This document shows, piece after piece, positions 1 through 11,299 of a stretch of 64,000 bases of DNA (the stretch's first letter is position 1; each line of letters begins with the position of its first letter). A program made the position numbers and the translations under genes. Source of the stretch: Bemisia tabaci (lineage: Eukaryota > Arthropoda > Insecta > Hemiptera > Aleyrodidae). Location: contig NC_092800.1 in assembly GCF_918797505.1 (NCBI RefSeq), positions 44,323,864-44,387,863 of the forward strand, read 5' to 3'. The notes under the pieces are model-generated. The model was not told the DNA's origin. It ran no database searches and worked only from the letters and a program-made list of their open reading frames with translations.

Positions 1-411
1 TAAAATTACCATTTATGGAATCGGTAACTTTATCGAGAATCTCGGTAAAATTATTGAACTTTCTAGGTAATTTTACTGTACCTTGGTAAAAACGCCAATA
101 TTCTTTATCGACTGTGGTAGATTTACCGAGATAAAATGGCAAAGTTACTGGGAATTGATTACCAATAAAAGTGGTATTTTTACCTGAGAAAACAGTATAA
201 ATACCGGTTTTTAGGTAAGCTTACCAGTCTGTCTTGGTAAAATTACCAATAATTGGTAAAAAAAGTGAGATGGTAAAGGTACCAACGGACCTTGGTAAAA
301 ACGCCGAGAATTTTTTTCAGTGCGGTAAAACGTACGTGTCTCGGCTGTTTTTGGAATATTTCCTCTTGAATATTTTGTGGTATATCCTCTGTCGTTTTAT
401 CCAGTACTCTA
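1..411. repeat. AT-rich repeat built of ggtaa/ttacc motifs, cut by window start
   Basis: The first ~330 bases are crowded with the words GGTAA and TTACC in both orientations, often as short palindromes such as GGTAAAATTACC. This is typical of a degenerate inverted-repeat element or a short-period repeat. Its left end lies outside the window and no convincing coding frame crosses it. Confidence 0.5.
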
Positions 412-691
412 CACGGAAAAAATGTATCACAAGTCCAACTATACTCCTAGTTAATTTTGGCGCCAGATATTAGAGTAGTTGCACAAGCCAGAGGTATGAA
501 TAAGTCAGCTGGATGTGCGGTTGGATCAACCATACCTCTAGCTGGTGCCCTCACAGTTACCATTGGTGTGGTTGGATTAACTAAACCGCTGGCTGGTGCC
601 TTTACACTTCTAGCTATAACAACTACTCTTATGGCTGGCGCCAAAATCAGCTGGAAGTGTAGTTGAGATTGCGATACTTTTTTTTCAGTGT
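412..691. mobile_element. Small inverted-repeat element, family M copy 1
   Basis: The left end begins ACGGAAAAAATG and the right end closes with TTTTTTTTCAGT. Inside both ends lies the shared inverted block ending TTTTGGCGCCA. A second diverged copy with the same inner block is at 27855-28044. The centre has internal repeats of GCTGGTGCC, which keeps frames open on both strands; I do not regard these as genes. Flanking 4-mers (CTAC and GTGA) are too diverged to prove a target duplication. Confidence 0.6.
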
Positions 692-1797
692 GAACATTTC
701 TAGGAAACATGTACATACAACTTTAAACTAAGCTGATTTTCATATCGGGCAAAATTTGGCACTATTTCAACGTTAATATAGGTCATTTTCCCCCAAATAC
801 GGTGAAATATTAGCCAAGCTCATCCCAAGCATCGTTTTTTCTTTGACTAAGAAATGTTTTTCCTCTGAATTTGAACGAGACTTGGCGGTAGAATCGTACG
901 GGCCAGACTGCTGTACAATGTCGCACAACTTAAGTTTCGTACGGAGTAGGTGTCAATACTAACTTCACAACATTGGAATCATTACATATAAGATTGTGGT
1001 CTTCTTTCCTCACACCACAAAATTCTGTATCAAAATGCAATTTTATCCTCTCTGTTTGGCACCAACATTTACCATACCACTAGCAATGTTTTACAGAACC
1101 CCGGAGGGTTCTTCGTTGTGATTTCAATATTTAATTCCAATTCATGAACCATTTTAATGAAAATTGGCCTGCATTTTCTAATGTCTTTTTTTAATCTCTG
1201 GCCTTATCAAGAATGCCAGTGCCATTAATTTCATTACGTAGTTTGATTTTTTATAGATGAGCCAAGAAAATTAGTTCCTAATTGCTTCTTGGACTCATAA
1301 TTATTTGTAAATGTACTTCATTTATTCGAATGTATGCACTTACAATGTAGGAATACGTTTTGGCCTGATTTGTTTTAAAAAATGTGACAATGCCAGGCAA
1401 ATTTGCCGTAGGATAAGCACGAATTGTTCAGTCCAGCTTGAAAACCGGTTCAAAGTAAAATATCTGCTGCCAGTTTTCGATGTTAAACACTTTCTGATAC
1501 TCTTAAGAGCACATGGTCAAAATAAATAACAGTTACTTTCGGATGTGGAATTTCCGAGGAAGAAACGCCTTCATTTCCGTCTGATACCGTGCAACTCTCG
1601 TAAGTTCGAATAGTCGTATCCAGAGCGAGACATGCATCATTTTAACTTTCGAAAATTGTTAAAGAGTCAAGAAATATTGGACATACTTAATTAGAATCAG
1701 TCCTCACAAAACTCGGCTAATTTTCTCCGATGCTTGATTTTTTCAACAGAAAACTGATCAAACGTTGAACTCGAAATTTTGCGAGATGTTTCTGTAG
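692..1797. other. No gene seen; AT-rich intronic or intergenic DNA
   Basis: Only short frames without recognisable domains are present. I see no paired splice sites around a coding block and no clear terminal repeats. It is most simply intron or intergenic DNA. Confidence 0.5.
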
Positions 1798-1850
1798 ACT
1801 GAAAAAAAAAAAACTCCGGCCGTTGAAGCCGTGCTTACGGACTACATAGA
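1798..1850. mobile_element. Solo end of a GC-rich-terminus element (relative of 6743-9090)
   Basis: GACTGAAAAAA followed by CTCCGGCCGTTGAAGCC and CTTACGGAC matches the left end of the 2.35-kb element at 6743, which has AAAAAAAGCTCCGGCCGTGG. No matching opposite end was found nearby, so this looks like a truncated remnant. Confidence 0.4.
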
Positions 1851-2016
1851 CATACCGTCCATGTTCCGGACTCAGAGGCTCGTTGAAGAAGTCGAAAATT
1901 AGACACTTTCAAGCAGAATCAGCTGATTTTCGGGTGTGTTAGGTGATGTCATTGTTTACTGACTCTTAACTCGAAAAGGCCATTTCTTTTTTCTCTATGC
2001 TTATTACATGGAAGTT

Positions 2017-2110
2017 GTCTATAAAAACCACCAATTTTAACCAAAAGGATCGCTCCGTACTTCCTACGTCTCCTTTGTCTATAGCTTTGTCTATCAATTC
2101 CAATAATCTG
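2017..2110. repeat. Fragment of family N repeat
   Basis: The segment with TTTGTCTATAGCTTTGTC followed by TATCAATTCCAATAATC matches parts of the repeats at 44548-44760 and 59160-59290 (TTTGTC...CTTTGTCTA...CAATTTCGACAATCAG). Only one end of the repeat is present. Confidence 0.45.
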
Positions 2111-2224
2111 GCCGCCGAAAAAAATATCGGTAACGCTGCGGAGTGAATTTCCATCGACTCGGCAGCCTCGGACCGTTCATTTGCTCTGGGTATCGTGTAA
2201 ATACTCGACTCTTTACCTTTGCCC

Positions 2225-2425
2225 TTTTCCCTTCTCCTCCTCCTCCTCCTCCTTCCCTCCTCCTTCGTTTATTTAAACTAATGGAATTCTTTAATCACGC
2301 CAAATCCGATGAGTGGATGAGCGTTGTACAGAGTGAAGGTGACAACTCGCCACTCGCCCCGCTTCTGCCTTCTTTTTATTCTCCTCCTCCTCCTCCTTCT
2401 TCTTTTTCTTTTTCTTCATTATCCG
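2225..2425. repeat. CT-rich low-complexity tracts
   Basis: Two CCT/CTT-rich microsatellite blocks lie at about 2225-2265 and 2376-2420. A 173-codon frame (2143-2664) runs through them and reads as proline- and serine-rich sequence. That is expected from CCT repeats, so I do not call a gene. Confidence 0.7.
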
Positions 2426-2961
2426 CGACTATTCCCACGACCCTCCGACTACACACGTCACCCCGCTTGGTTTCCTTCCGCATGAGTGCTTTGGGAAGCG
2501 CTTTCAGCGAGCTTTTGAAGTGGCGCGGCGCGCGCTCCCCGGGCCCCAGATTCGGCGCCTTCAACTTGAAACGATACCAATTTACGTACACCTGCGATGA
2601 GTGTAGGCACGAGATCAAAAACGTCGTTTCACACGTAGTCGTGTTCTCACCTGCATTCTTGTGAATTTTTGTCAGGTGATTTCTGCAATGCCGTCATTGC
2701 TGCTTCAATGTGTTTTCGTCGAGGATTGATGTTAGTCACGCGCGCAAACAGGTCGCAAGCATCACGTCGAAAGTCCAAAGTCAATTTTTAGAACTTCCAA
2801 GATTTCCCATGAACGGGTTCTACTCGGCCTTAATCGCCAAAAATTTAAAAAGCCTGGAGTATGGATGTCCCTATTGCCCTGTTGTCTAAGGACATTAAAT
2901 ATCTGTCTGTAGTTGGCTGTAGACCTCTGAGAAGAGTCATAAGCCATTAAATCTGCTTATA

Positions 2962-2964
<3 letters not shown>

Positions 2965-3024
<60 letters not shown>
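2965..3024 (+). repeat. 60-nt poly(A) homopolymer
   Basis: A run of about 60 A follows ATATAT. Upstream sequence shows no retrogene or LINE domain, and no polyadenylation signal sits at the expected distance. It is called a homopolymer rather than a retrotransposition tail; assembly length is unreliable here. Confidence 0.85.
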
Positions 3025-3028
<4 letters not shown>

Positions 3029-3226
3029 CGAAGAACTGTTGAATTTTCAAAAGTTTGAATGTGAGAGTTCGATGAACGCGAGAAAAATCATCAGAACAAC
3101 CCTTTTAACGTCTTATTTTGTACTTGAAACCTTGCCGACATGCACTGCATCAACCTGCATCTTGCATCGACTGGTCGAAAATTGATGAGAGCTTCAAAAC
3201 ATTTAAGGAAGAATACGCAGTTATTT

Positions 3227-3348
3227 GGACGTATTTCTGCCAAACGGAACTATGTGCATTATGACGTGAGCTGTGTTATAGATATATTCTCATGGATCTC
3301 AGGGCTCATGTCTTGGTACACATACTTCTGTTTGGCAGAAATATGTCC
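3227..3348. mobile_element. Family J small inverted-repeat element
   Basis: Ends are inverted copies of GGACGTATTTCTGCCAAAC, followed by a block resembling AACTATGTG. Flanking 4-mers ATTT and AATT are similar but not identical. Related elements are at 50902-51207 and 53261-53640, both with clean 4-bp A/T duplications. Confidence 0.65.
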
Positions 3349-3690
3349 AATTACATGAGCGTAACCGCAGGAATTGGGCAATACTCACACTCGGTTTGCA
3401 CCCGAAAAATACGAGTTAATTTAAGCATTGAACTTGCCGTTGATATATGTATGTCCATACACAATAGTTCTTCTATACTCACGATGAAATCTTGGTGAAA
3501 AAATAAAAAAAAAGAAAATTCTTTAATCACGTCAACTTTTCTTTCAAGTACGGTGGATTTTTTGTGCCAAAATGTTCGCTAAACATTATTCAAAGCAAGA
3601 ATGGTCCATTAAGTTTCGGTCTCAAGGTTCCTTTTCCCGATGATGGTCACAGGGGCATAAATAGAGTAGATCATTGAACAATAGTTGTGA

Positions 3691-3706
3691 GGGGGGGGGG
3701 GGGGGG
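3691..3706 (+). repeat. Poly(G) run of 16
   Basis: Sixteen consecutive G. Low complexity; length may be unreliable. Confidence 0.8.
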
Positions 3707-4096
3707 ATCGTTCCATTTTGAATTAGCATTTTTAAGAAGGACAGGAGTTCAATTTTTCAAACCCGTTTTTTCCCTTGCATTTTTTACGCTCTTTTTACGT
3801 GGCATTCGCGCTCCAGTGCTTCTGTCACTCGCTTTCCGAGAAGCGAACTACCGCTCCTCCCTCGGATAATACGGTGTAGACATCTGGAGAGTTAAAAAAA
3901 AAGAAATTTACAGAATGGGCTTTTGCCCTTTACTAAAAAATTCACGGAAAGCGCGGTATTGAAAGTACAGATACTAAAAAAAGTGAAAAAAGTACAAAAA
4001 AGTACTGAAAGCTCCTTTCAGTTGTGTCTTCATAGTTAACCACCCACCAGTATAAAAAGAGAGGGTAACTGCGTACAAACCCATTGCACCATATTT

Positions 4097-4233
4097 GGAT
4101 TACATTTTGCAAGAAGGAACTACTATCTCTAGCTCCTCCATAAAATCACCTTTTTTCCCAAGGAATCCAATGGCATATATGCTGTTTCTAAAGTGAGCCA
4201 GAAATAACGGTTCCTTATTGCAAAATGTAATGC
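4097..4233. mobile_element. Family D MITE (137 bp)
   Basis: Terminal inverted repeats are GGATTACATTTTGCAA and its complement, followed inward by AGGAAC. The flanks are ATTT on each side (4093-4096 and 4234-4237), a plausible 4-bp target duplication. Six other copies are in this window. All are about 130 bp with a middle resembling CCAATGGCATATATG...GTTTCTAAA. There is no coding capacity. Confidence 0.75.
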
Positions 4234-4289
4234 ATTTCGTATGCTGCGTCAGAATAGTACATGACGTATTTCCTCTGACAGAGGAGACT

Positions 4290-4375
4290 ATCCCGATGAG
4301 CTCCAGAAAGCATGGATTTATATGTAAAATAGGGTTCTCGTGAACATTGAGATACGCCCTTTCGTCAAAAAGGTG
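4290..4375. repeat. Family K repeat fragment
   Basis: The core GCATGGATTTATATGTAAAA followed by CTCGTGAA...TTGAGAT is shared with 10450-10549 and, inverted, with 45541-45640. This copy lacks a clear left terminus. Confidence 0.5.
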
Positions 4376-4790
4376 ATGATGAGAGGCGTCGCAGCGCGGT
4401 GCGGCGGTTTTTTCCAGCCTCGGTACTTGGTAGCATTGTTGCCGGATAGCGACGACAATCGGCAATATCCTCTATTTAAACCTAGAGTCCCTTTATACTG
4501 AAAGTTAAGACAATATGAATCCATTTCTGATTGGTTCCCGTATTTTAGGCCTCCTCAGTGTCACAAAAAAGGAATAAAGATTACATTTTCACCAATTGCA
4601 AAGTTTAAGATCTGGAATAGACCGAGGAATTTCGGGTTCGGCAAACAACAAACGGAATGAGAGAAGGAACGGAGAAAGGAATTTGAGAATGAGCCGATCA
4701 ATGATTACGAGAAACTTTCAATTTGTGTAGTCTTTATTCTCGTTTTTGACTTCATGAGGGGGGCTGCATATCTTAACTCTCATTATAATG

Positions 4791-5327
4791 CTGTGGTTAC
4801 ACGCTCAAATTTCCATCAATTTCCGATCAAATGGTGACTGGTGCGCACCATCTACCATCAAATTTCTGCGGCCGGCAAAAATTTGATGGTAGATGATGGA
4901 GCTGTGCGGCTCATCCTTCATCTGCTTTCCACACAACCGTGCTTATTTTATGCTTATTCCAATCAACACGCTGTTTTAATTAATTTTTCTCATCAATCTA
5001 GATAACTCTCGACCGCCATCTTGGTCATCATTTTGATCGGAATTTGACTGAAATTTGAGCGTGTAACCAGACCAAAATACAGAGCGGAGCAGTACGGCGC
5101 GGCTTGCTGCCAACGCGACACGCGCGCTGGCGTCTACAAACCTAACAAGGATACTGCACGCATTGTGCAATGCGTGAAGTATCCGTGTTAGGTTTGAAGG
5201 CGCCAATTTTGTCAATATTTTGATCGGAAAATTTCCCTTTAAATTTAAACTTTGACAGTTTGGAAGCCATTGATGAGCCATGATTTTTGATCGGAATTGG
5301 ACGGAAATTTGAGCGAGTAACCAGGCC
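4791..5327. mobile_element. Family Q inverted-repeat element nested in family H
   Basis: Ends are inverted repeats of GGTTACACGCTCAAATTTCC with further internal inverted blocks (CATCTACCATCAAATTT and complement). A 461-bp copy in opposite orientation lies at 32360-32820. It contains the 76-bp palindrome at 5129-5204. The host sequence ATAA occurs at both junctions (4785-4788 and 5328-5331), so a 4-bp duplication is possible but not certain. Confidence 0.65.
5129..5204. repeat. 76-bp palindromic module, copy 1
   Basis: Near-perfect palindrome bounded by GGCG/CGCC and centred on GCATTGTGCAATGC. It is the same length and register as copies at 19821, 32416 and 55698. The arms here have a few mismatches, for example AAGGATA against TATCCGT. 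Confidence 0.8.
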
Positions 5328-5339
5328 ATAAAGGGACTC

Positions 5340-5757
5340 TATTTACACCCATGCAATGTTGCATCCGCATTTTATGCTAACGTGGCAACTTGGGTCGATA
5401 GGGTGTAGGAAGTAGGCAAGGATTGGAAGTCGACATATTTTCCTCCTGGGTAATCAGGCGGAGGTCGAGGCGCCAGGCCCTGCTCCGGTTCGTGGGTGCG
5501 CTCTTTGATCTCGGCGAGAATTCGTGACTCTGTGCATAATTCACCGTCTTTCGGGCTCCGTGCGCTGAATTCTACCCGATTCCCGAAAAGAACTCTCTTC
5601 CCGAGCACCCGCGTCAACGGAAAACGTCGTAACGGCCTTCAGACCTTGTCAAATCTCTTTTGATAAAATACGAATTTTCGTAAAAATGGAGACTATTTTT
5701 TTCCAATTTTAGGAGAATCTCAATCGCAATTTAATTTAATTTATTTAATTGGACCAG
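5340..5757. other. No gene seen
   Basis: Mixed-composition sequence with no domain-bearing frame. An 81-codon minus frame at 5372-5617 has no recognisable features. Confidence 0.4.
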
Positions 5758-5886
5758 GTTTTGAAATAAGGAACCACTATTTCTGGCTCATTTTAAAAAC
5801 AAATTATGAATCATCGGCCTTTCTATGCAGAAAGGTGCATTTATGGAAAAACCAGCTAAAGTAGTTCCTTATTGCAAAATGTAATC
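5758..5886. mobile_element. Family D MITE, left end degraded
   Basis: The right end TTATTGCAAAATGTAATCC is intact. The left end is reduced to TTTGAAATAAGGAACC. The internal sequence is diverged from the 4097 copy. Confidence 0.65.
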
Positions 5887-6742
5887 CAATTTAAGGTGGA
5901 TCCTCTGCTTCTTGAGGAACGATTTGGTTGTTCGTACACAAAATTTGACGGAAGAATGTCATGTAATAATTTTAAGGGGCCCACACTGGGGCCAAATTTC
6001 GCCAATCTCTACCCGGTATTTAAATATACATATAGGATAAGTCTCAACTTCACTTTCACAGTGGACTTGAAGCAAAAAAAAAAAAAAAATGCGACAAAAA
6101 TTTACTCAAATCCAGTTTGCAGGGGATGGAGTCCATGTTACGTGTGTACTGAATATCGCGAAAAATCAAAATCTTGAATGATCCTAATTTCGAGATACCG
6201 CAATTTGAAATTTTCATACTGAATGCAAGTTTTCTATACTAATTTTGATCAGCCTTTTTATTTATTTGTCCATTGAATCGGTGGTGATAGGTTCACGTTT
6301 TTATTCTTCGTTCGATTCATGTCGATCGAATACATACAGTCTCGTTACATGCATACTTACTATCATAATCTTTTTTTTTTCAACTGAACACTTCGCCTTC
6401 AGGTGCGTCTGCAGCAATTGTTGTTTCGATTATGTTGTGCGTGCTGATTATAGTTCATTACATACTCGACTCTCTGAAGGCGTTTTACGTGCACAAATAG
6501 CGCAATCTGTCGGAGAACGAACGAAGTAGGATTAATCGGTTCGTTCAATCTGACTTCTGTTGTCCTCCAACAGGGTGCACTACTTTCGCACATCAAACGC
6601 CTTCAAAGAGTCAGGTATGTAATGAGCTGAGATCGGCACGCACAACATATTCGTAACAACAATTGCTAATGACGCAGCTGAAGGCGAATTGAAAACAACC
6701 ATATAAGTCACTTCAGAAACCATCTCTTTAATCAATATTTTT
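5887..6742. other. No gene seen
   Basis: Includes a short A run near 6076. Frames of up to about 100 codons carry no recognisable domain. Two segments (about 6390-6500 and 6590-6690, around the word CTTCAAAGAGTCAGGTATG) look weakly inverted to each other and may be a further degraded inverted-repeat element. Confidence 0.35.
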
Positions 6743-9090
6743 ACACTCAAAAAAAGCTCCGGCCGTGGAGGCCAGGAGCAACGGACCTGGAGCACGGACT
6801 GGATGTGCTATATGGCACTACCGTTCGCCTACGCGCCTGACGGCCGGAGTGCTACGTGCGGGGACGATGCGGATTGCTACGGACATGAAAACCGTAAGTC
6901 GCGGCCTCGAGCGGCATAGGCAGCTTGCGCTCTCCGCGCTACTTACGGGCTGGACGGCCGGAGCTCTGCGCGCCGACGCTGTCCGCGACGTGGTGGATTT
7001 TTTCGGAACTACAGCTGAAAATTCACCATTAAAGTACATTGAAAAGAAAAACTTTCCAGCAAAGTTTTAAACATTGAGTGAATTATCTTGTGTCAATTTC
7101 TGAACAAGATTTTTTTTCTTTCCTTCTTTTTAAAATAGGTATATATTTCTTTGTTGATAGTTCATAACAATTTAGTTTCAGGAAAGTTATGGATAATTCA
7201 CTGTCTAAGAAAGAAAAAGAGCATATGAACGTTAGCTTGTTGATCATGTTTCAGATATCAAGAGAGATTTGAACTCCTTGGCTGATAGTTCAGCAAGTCA
7301 ATTTGAGAAAAGAGATGAATCTTAGAGAAGAGATGATGCTTATTGAGAAAGAAAATCAGCATATGAATGTTAGCTTATTCATCGTGTAGAGATATCAAGA
7401 GAAATTTTCAAAAACCTAACTTTAATGTTGCAAGCCTTCCTAGAAATAAATAAAGCACTGGGGAAGCACTGGAAGGAACAAATGTAGATAGATCAAAAAT
7501 TCTTGCTACCTATTTTAAATGTAGAACAGACTGCCCAAGGTATGATAAATTGCTAAAACTCATTGCAGCGAAAAATGTAAATTGAAAAATCATTTTTATC
7601 ACTTGGCAGCCCGTTCTCAATAAATGTAATTACTTTCACTCAATGAGAATTCAGCATTTGTCAAAAACAAAACCTGGTTCATCCCTCAATAAAAAATACG
7701 AATGCAAAGTAGGAAATCACCTAAATGATTAACAAAGGAAAACCACAGGCGTAGGTCTGGGTACTTACAGATTTTTACTCCTTAAGACTAGAAGAGCTTC
7801 AGAATCTTGAAAATGAGGTTGAGAATATTTCAAAGTGTAAATTCAGTAGTAAAAGTTGACAAAACTTCAAGATATAACTCTCCGCAATAACTACCGGATA
7901 CAATTTCCACATAATATTAGCGAAGAAATATACCACCGAAAATTGTCACAGTTGTTAAAATTGTAGATCTTCCCTTCAGCAAACTGAAGCGCGATTCACA
8001 CAAAATTTTACCACTATTACAGTACACTGAGCTCCCTAGAATTGGGATATGGAATTAGAGAGATTATTCACAGCAACAATGTTTGCACTGGCTCTTATCG
8101 GATAATCAACGCAGGCAAGATTGGCTTATAGCTTCCGCTGGCGGACAGCTATTTTGGCAACAGAGAAGGGAGGTGTTGGATGTCGGAGAGTGAAATACTA
8201 CCTACTCTCAATTGAAAACATTTAAGTATAAGCCAGAGATTAGATTGAAATGGAATAAAAAATCAATCCGATCTTATGAGCAAGCAAAGGTGGCACAATG
8301 AAGTTGCAATCGGTAAATAGACATTCTCGTGTCTACATTATCAGTATTTTAGTGTGGCGGTAATTTACTCTGTGGGAAGATGCGTGGCAGGTAATTGATT
8401 GCTTTTCTTTGATTTAAGTTCTTTCCCTTAGTAGGGGGAAAATAAGTGAATTGCAAACGAACTTACAGGAGGAGAGGATATGAGCTCAGTGCGTAGGTAA
8501 AACTGACAATTTTCACTTAACTCTCGTCGCATTTCCGAAAGTATTTGACAAGCGTTATCACACAGAACTTCAGAATCAATCGTGCACCGCACAGAATCAA
8601 GAAAATATATCGAAAACCTCCAAAATTAAACGAAAAACGAACACACGTAATGAGCAATGACCAACAATGACAAGCAATTTACTAGATTCTAACCTCAATA
8701 AACAACGCTGAGTGGTGGCTGCGATCGCTCCCGAAAATGTTCAAGGCTGGCGGCAACTTTAAATTCACGCACTGAATAACATTGACGTAAAATATTATAA
8801 TTTTCTGCGAATATACACGTAGCCGTCTCAATTTTAATCTGATGGTGACGCCATTTTCCGAAAACTGAATCTCACCTCACTGCCAACGGCCGTGGAAGCG
8901 GTTGGTTCCGATCCTGAAACCCGTAACTTACGCTCGGCTCCTAACCGGTCTTACGGCCACGACGGCCGCGCGCGCTCCACGGGACATCGGCCGCGGCGTC
9001 CGGTACTAGCTGGCTGACAGCGCGTTAACACCGGGATCACCAGTGTCCAGAGCAACCGGGTCACAGGGCCGTAGTTTTTTTTTTGAGTGT
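6743..9090. mobile_element. 2.35-kb non-autonomous DNA element with GC-rich ends
   Basis: The left terminus ACACTCAAAAAAAGCTCCGG is mirrored by a right terminus whose complement begins ACACTCAAAAAAAAACTACGG. About 280 bp inside the left end and 200 bp inside the right end are GC-rich, with several CGGCCG/ACGGCCGG words. The interior (about 7030-8830) is AT-rich and has no long frame. It holds a diverged direct duplication (7209-7270 and 7333-7398, around AGCATATGAA and GTTAGCTT). Flanking 4-mers TTAC and GTAC differ at one base. The superfamily is unknown and no transposase was recognised. Confidence 0.65.
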
Positions 9091-10133
9091 ACCAATAGAG
9101 GGTTGTATTTTATGGTCATTATATGGGGGATTCTGGAAAAACTTTTCTACATAAAGAAAACATGAGACATGACTGATGCTCTGCAGTCTGCAGCCCATGA
9201 TAAGATTTACAATAATAAAACAAATTATACAGCCGGTAACAAGGCTAATTTTCACGTGAATGATCACCAAAACGTTTTGGCTGAAAACTCAGCCCTCCGC
9301 AGGAAACAATTGTACAAATCTAAAAATTTAGCACTCTGCTGCACCTTTCAAAGCAAAGAAAATGTTGTTATTGCAATTTTTTAATTTTAAATTCTTTTCT
9401 GGACGAACTTTGATGTATATTCTCACCCGGAAAGCCAATTTTTTCCATAAAACTCATCCATTTTCCCTTTCCTAATACAAATAGCTCTCGGCCGATTTTG
9501 TTTGCAAAGCTCCTGAAGAGCCTTGCAAATAGTTACAAGGTATCTAGCGTCAGTAAAAATCGGGACAATCGTAATATGTCAGGGAATTCGATGTCATCCG
9601 GAATATTGGCCATGGATCAGGAAATTCCAGAAACGTCAAACATTTTTCCAACTACTTACATGCAGTTTAAGCGCAAGCAAAATTAAAAAATTCTATTCAA
9701 TTCACCGAAGATGTTAGTTTGCAAAATCCAACTAGTGTCAATTCATCCGCCCAAAAAGTAAGGGAATTTCATTGAAAATTCAGGAAAAATTAGTAATATA
9801 TCCGAAAAATCCAAAATGCAATTTTAGCATACACCCACGTCTAAAACTGATGAACCAATCAGAAAGCGGTACAGACACGGCAGTACTCTCTTTTCTCGGG
9901 TACTCTTATATGGATATCATGCACAAATGAAGAGATTCCGGGAAAAATCCGCCATTTCAAGGGGAGAGCCGACAATCGCGCAACGGGGTGAAAGTAAACG
10001 AGTGACCCTCGCCGACGAAAGTGCGACGTTAAAAAATATGTAACGCGATCCGAACCGGGGTCCGGGGGTGGAGGAGGGAGGGTAGGGGCTGATATGACCG
10101 ATTCCCGGTCACAAATGAACTTGACGAGCAGGA
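9091..10133. other. No gene seen
   Basis: AT-rich with small frames of 60-75 codons lacking domains. The last 150 bases are more GC-rich (around 10040-10090). Confidence 0.4.
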
Positions 10134-10141
10134 GGATTGGC

Positions 10142-10314
10142 CAGTGGCGAGGCGTGAATGATCGATAATCGATATTTCCCCATTTGAAGCTATGGTAAAG
10201 GATCGATTATTAAGGTGTTCGTTGGGAACGCCCTGTTTCTCGATTTTTTACATGGGTTTAAATTGCAGATCAATCGATATATCGCAAAGCACGCCACGCT
10301 ACTGGGATTGGCGA
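10142..10314. mobile_element. hAT-type MITE with 8-bp target-site duplication
   Basis: Ends are CAGTGGCGAGGCGTG and, inverted, CACGCCACGCTACTG. The 8-bp direct repeat GGATTGGC flanks both sides (10134-10141 and 10315-10322). The 8-bp duplication and CAG...CTG ends are hAT hallmarks. The interior carries inverted ATCGAT-containing words and no frame. Confidence 0.88.
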
Positions 10315-10449
10315 GGGGAGGTAGCCGAGGCCTCAAGTTAACTCAATACTTCTGACCTTAATTAATTGATATTCGTGCTTAATGACGCGGCACCATTTTT
10401 TACTCTCGCCGATCCCAAACCGGGGCCGCCGGATCATGCTGTCACTTCT

Positions 10450-10549
10450 CGACGCAAGGGCGTATCTCAGTTTGTACATGAGCCCCAAAAAGCATGGATT
10501 TATATGTAAAAGAGAGCCCTCGTGAAAATTGAGATGCGCCCTTAAGTCA
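10450..10549. mobile_element. Family K small inverted-repeat element
   Basis: Ends are inverted versions of CAAGGGCGTATCTCA. The centre contains AAAGCATGGATTTATATG, as in 4290-4375 and (inverted) 45541-45640. Confidence 0.6.
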
Positions 10550-10936
10550 GAGGAGCGACGATATGAGCCTCATCCCCGTAGATAAGTTATTTTGGTGGAG
10601 ATTTGGCGGTTGTGTTTATTACTTGATCGGAGGGTGTTCGAAACGGCTTTGCGAGGTGTCGTTATGCGCTTCTTGTGTCGCGCTCTGCTGCGCCGAGGAA
10701 AAACGCCGCGTGAACGTAATACCGTTCTGAATAGAAATATTTGCCGAAGCGCCCGGAAAACTGCTGGTGCAAGATTCGGGAATGGCCTGAAAAATAGGTG
10801 TTTCTACAGTGAAGTTTAGCTAGAGTCTCGTTTCCAACTCAATAGGGTTTGAATTCGGTATTGGCGACGAATTTTCACGAAACTGACGGTGGATCTGCTG
10901 AAACAGACTCAACTAGGCCTTAAGGTTGCTATTTTT

Positions 10937-11299
10937 GAGTCAGAGCGACGTGCGATATATCGCATCAATTCGTTCCATGATTTCGGCTACTTGTCATTTT
11001 TTTTGAATTTTTAGATCGCACTTCTCTTGTCTTGATACTACAGAATTCATGTACCAAAGACAAAGAAATTCAACGTACGAAAGGCAGCCAGAGGAAAAAT
11101 ATCGCATCCGAGTGCAGTTTCGATATCAGTATCGAATGCGATATTTTTTCTCCAGAAAACCCTACCTTTATTAGGTTGAATTTCTTGGTATTCTTTAGTT
11201 TCGTGACAACAGAAATGCGATCTCAAAATTCGAAAAGAATGGAAAGTATCTAAAGTTATGGAACGAATTGATGCGATATGTCGCACGTCACTCTGACAC
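10937..11299. repeat. 363-bp near-palindromic inverted-repeat element
   Basis: The left end GTGCGATATATCGCATCAAT with ATTCGTTCCAT is mirrored at the right by ATGGAACGAATTGATGCGAT and ATGTCGCAC. Pairing continues inward (GAAATTCAAC with GTTGAATTTC) to a central ATCGCAT...ATGCGAT stem. The small frames on both strands are products of the symmetry. No related copy was noticed in this window. Confidence 0.7.

Larger units (their letters stand above)
4486..5339. mobile_element. Family H element interrupted by family Q
   Basis: The left end AGTCCCTTTATACTGAAAG pairs with a right end that is split. CTTAACTCTCATTATAA lies at 4772-4788, and AAAGGGACT resumes at 5331-5339 after the Q insertion. The copy at 34010-34152 shows the unbroken right end (CTTAACTCTCAGTATAAAG). 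Both copies share a block at 4647-4700 and 34018-34072 with AGAGAAGGAACGGAGAAAGG. Confidence 0.6.

Noticed and set aside
447..716. Overlapping alanine/glycine-rich frames on both strands
   Set aside because: They fall within the internal repeats of a family M inverted-repeat element and mirror each other.
2143..2664. 173-codon proline/serine-rich frame as a gene
   Set aside because: The frame is held open by CCT/CTT microsatellites. It has no domain, no splice context, and an opposing frame is open through the same tract.
2965..3024. Poly(A) run as the tail of a processed gene or LINE
   Set aside because: No coding remnant, polyadenylation signal or target-site duplication could be seen around it.
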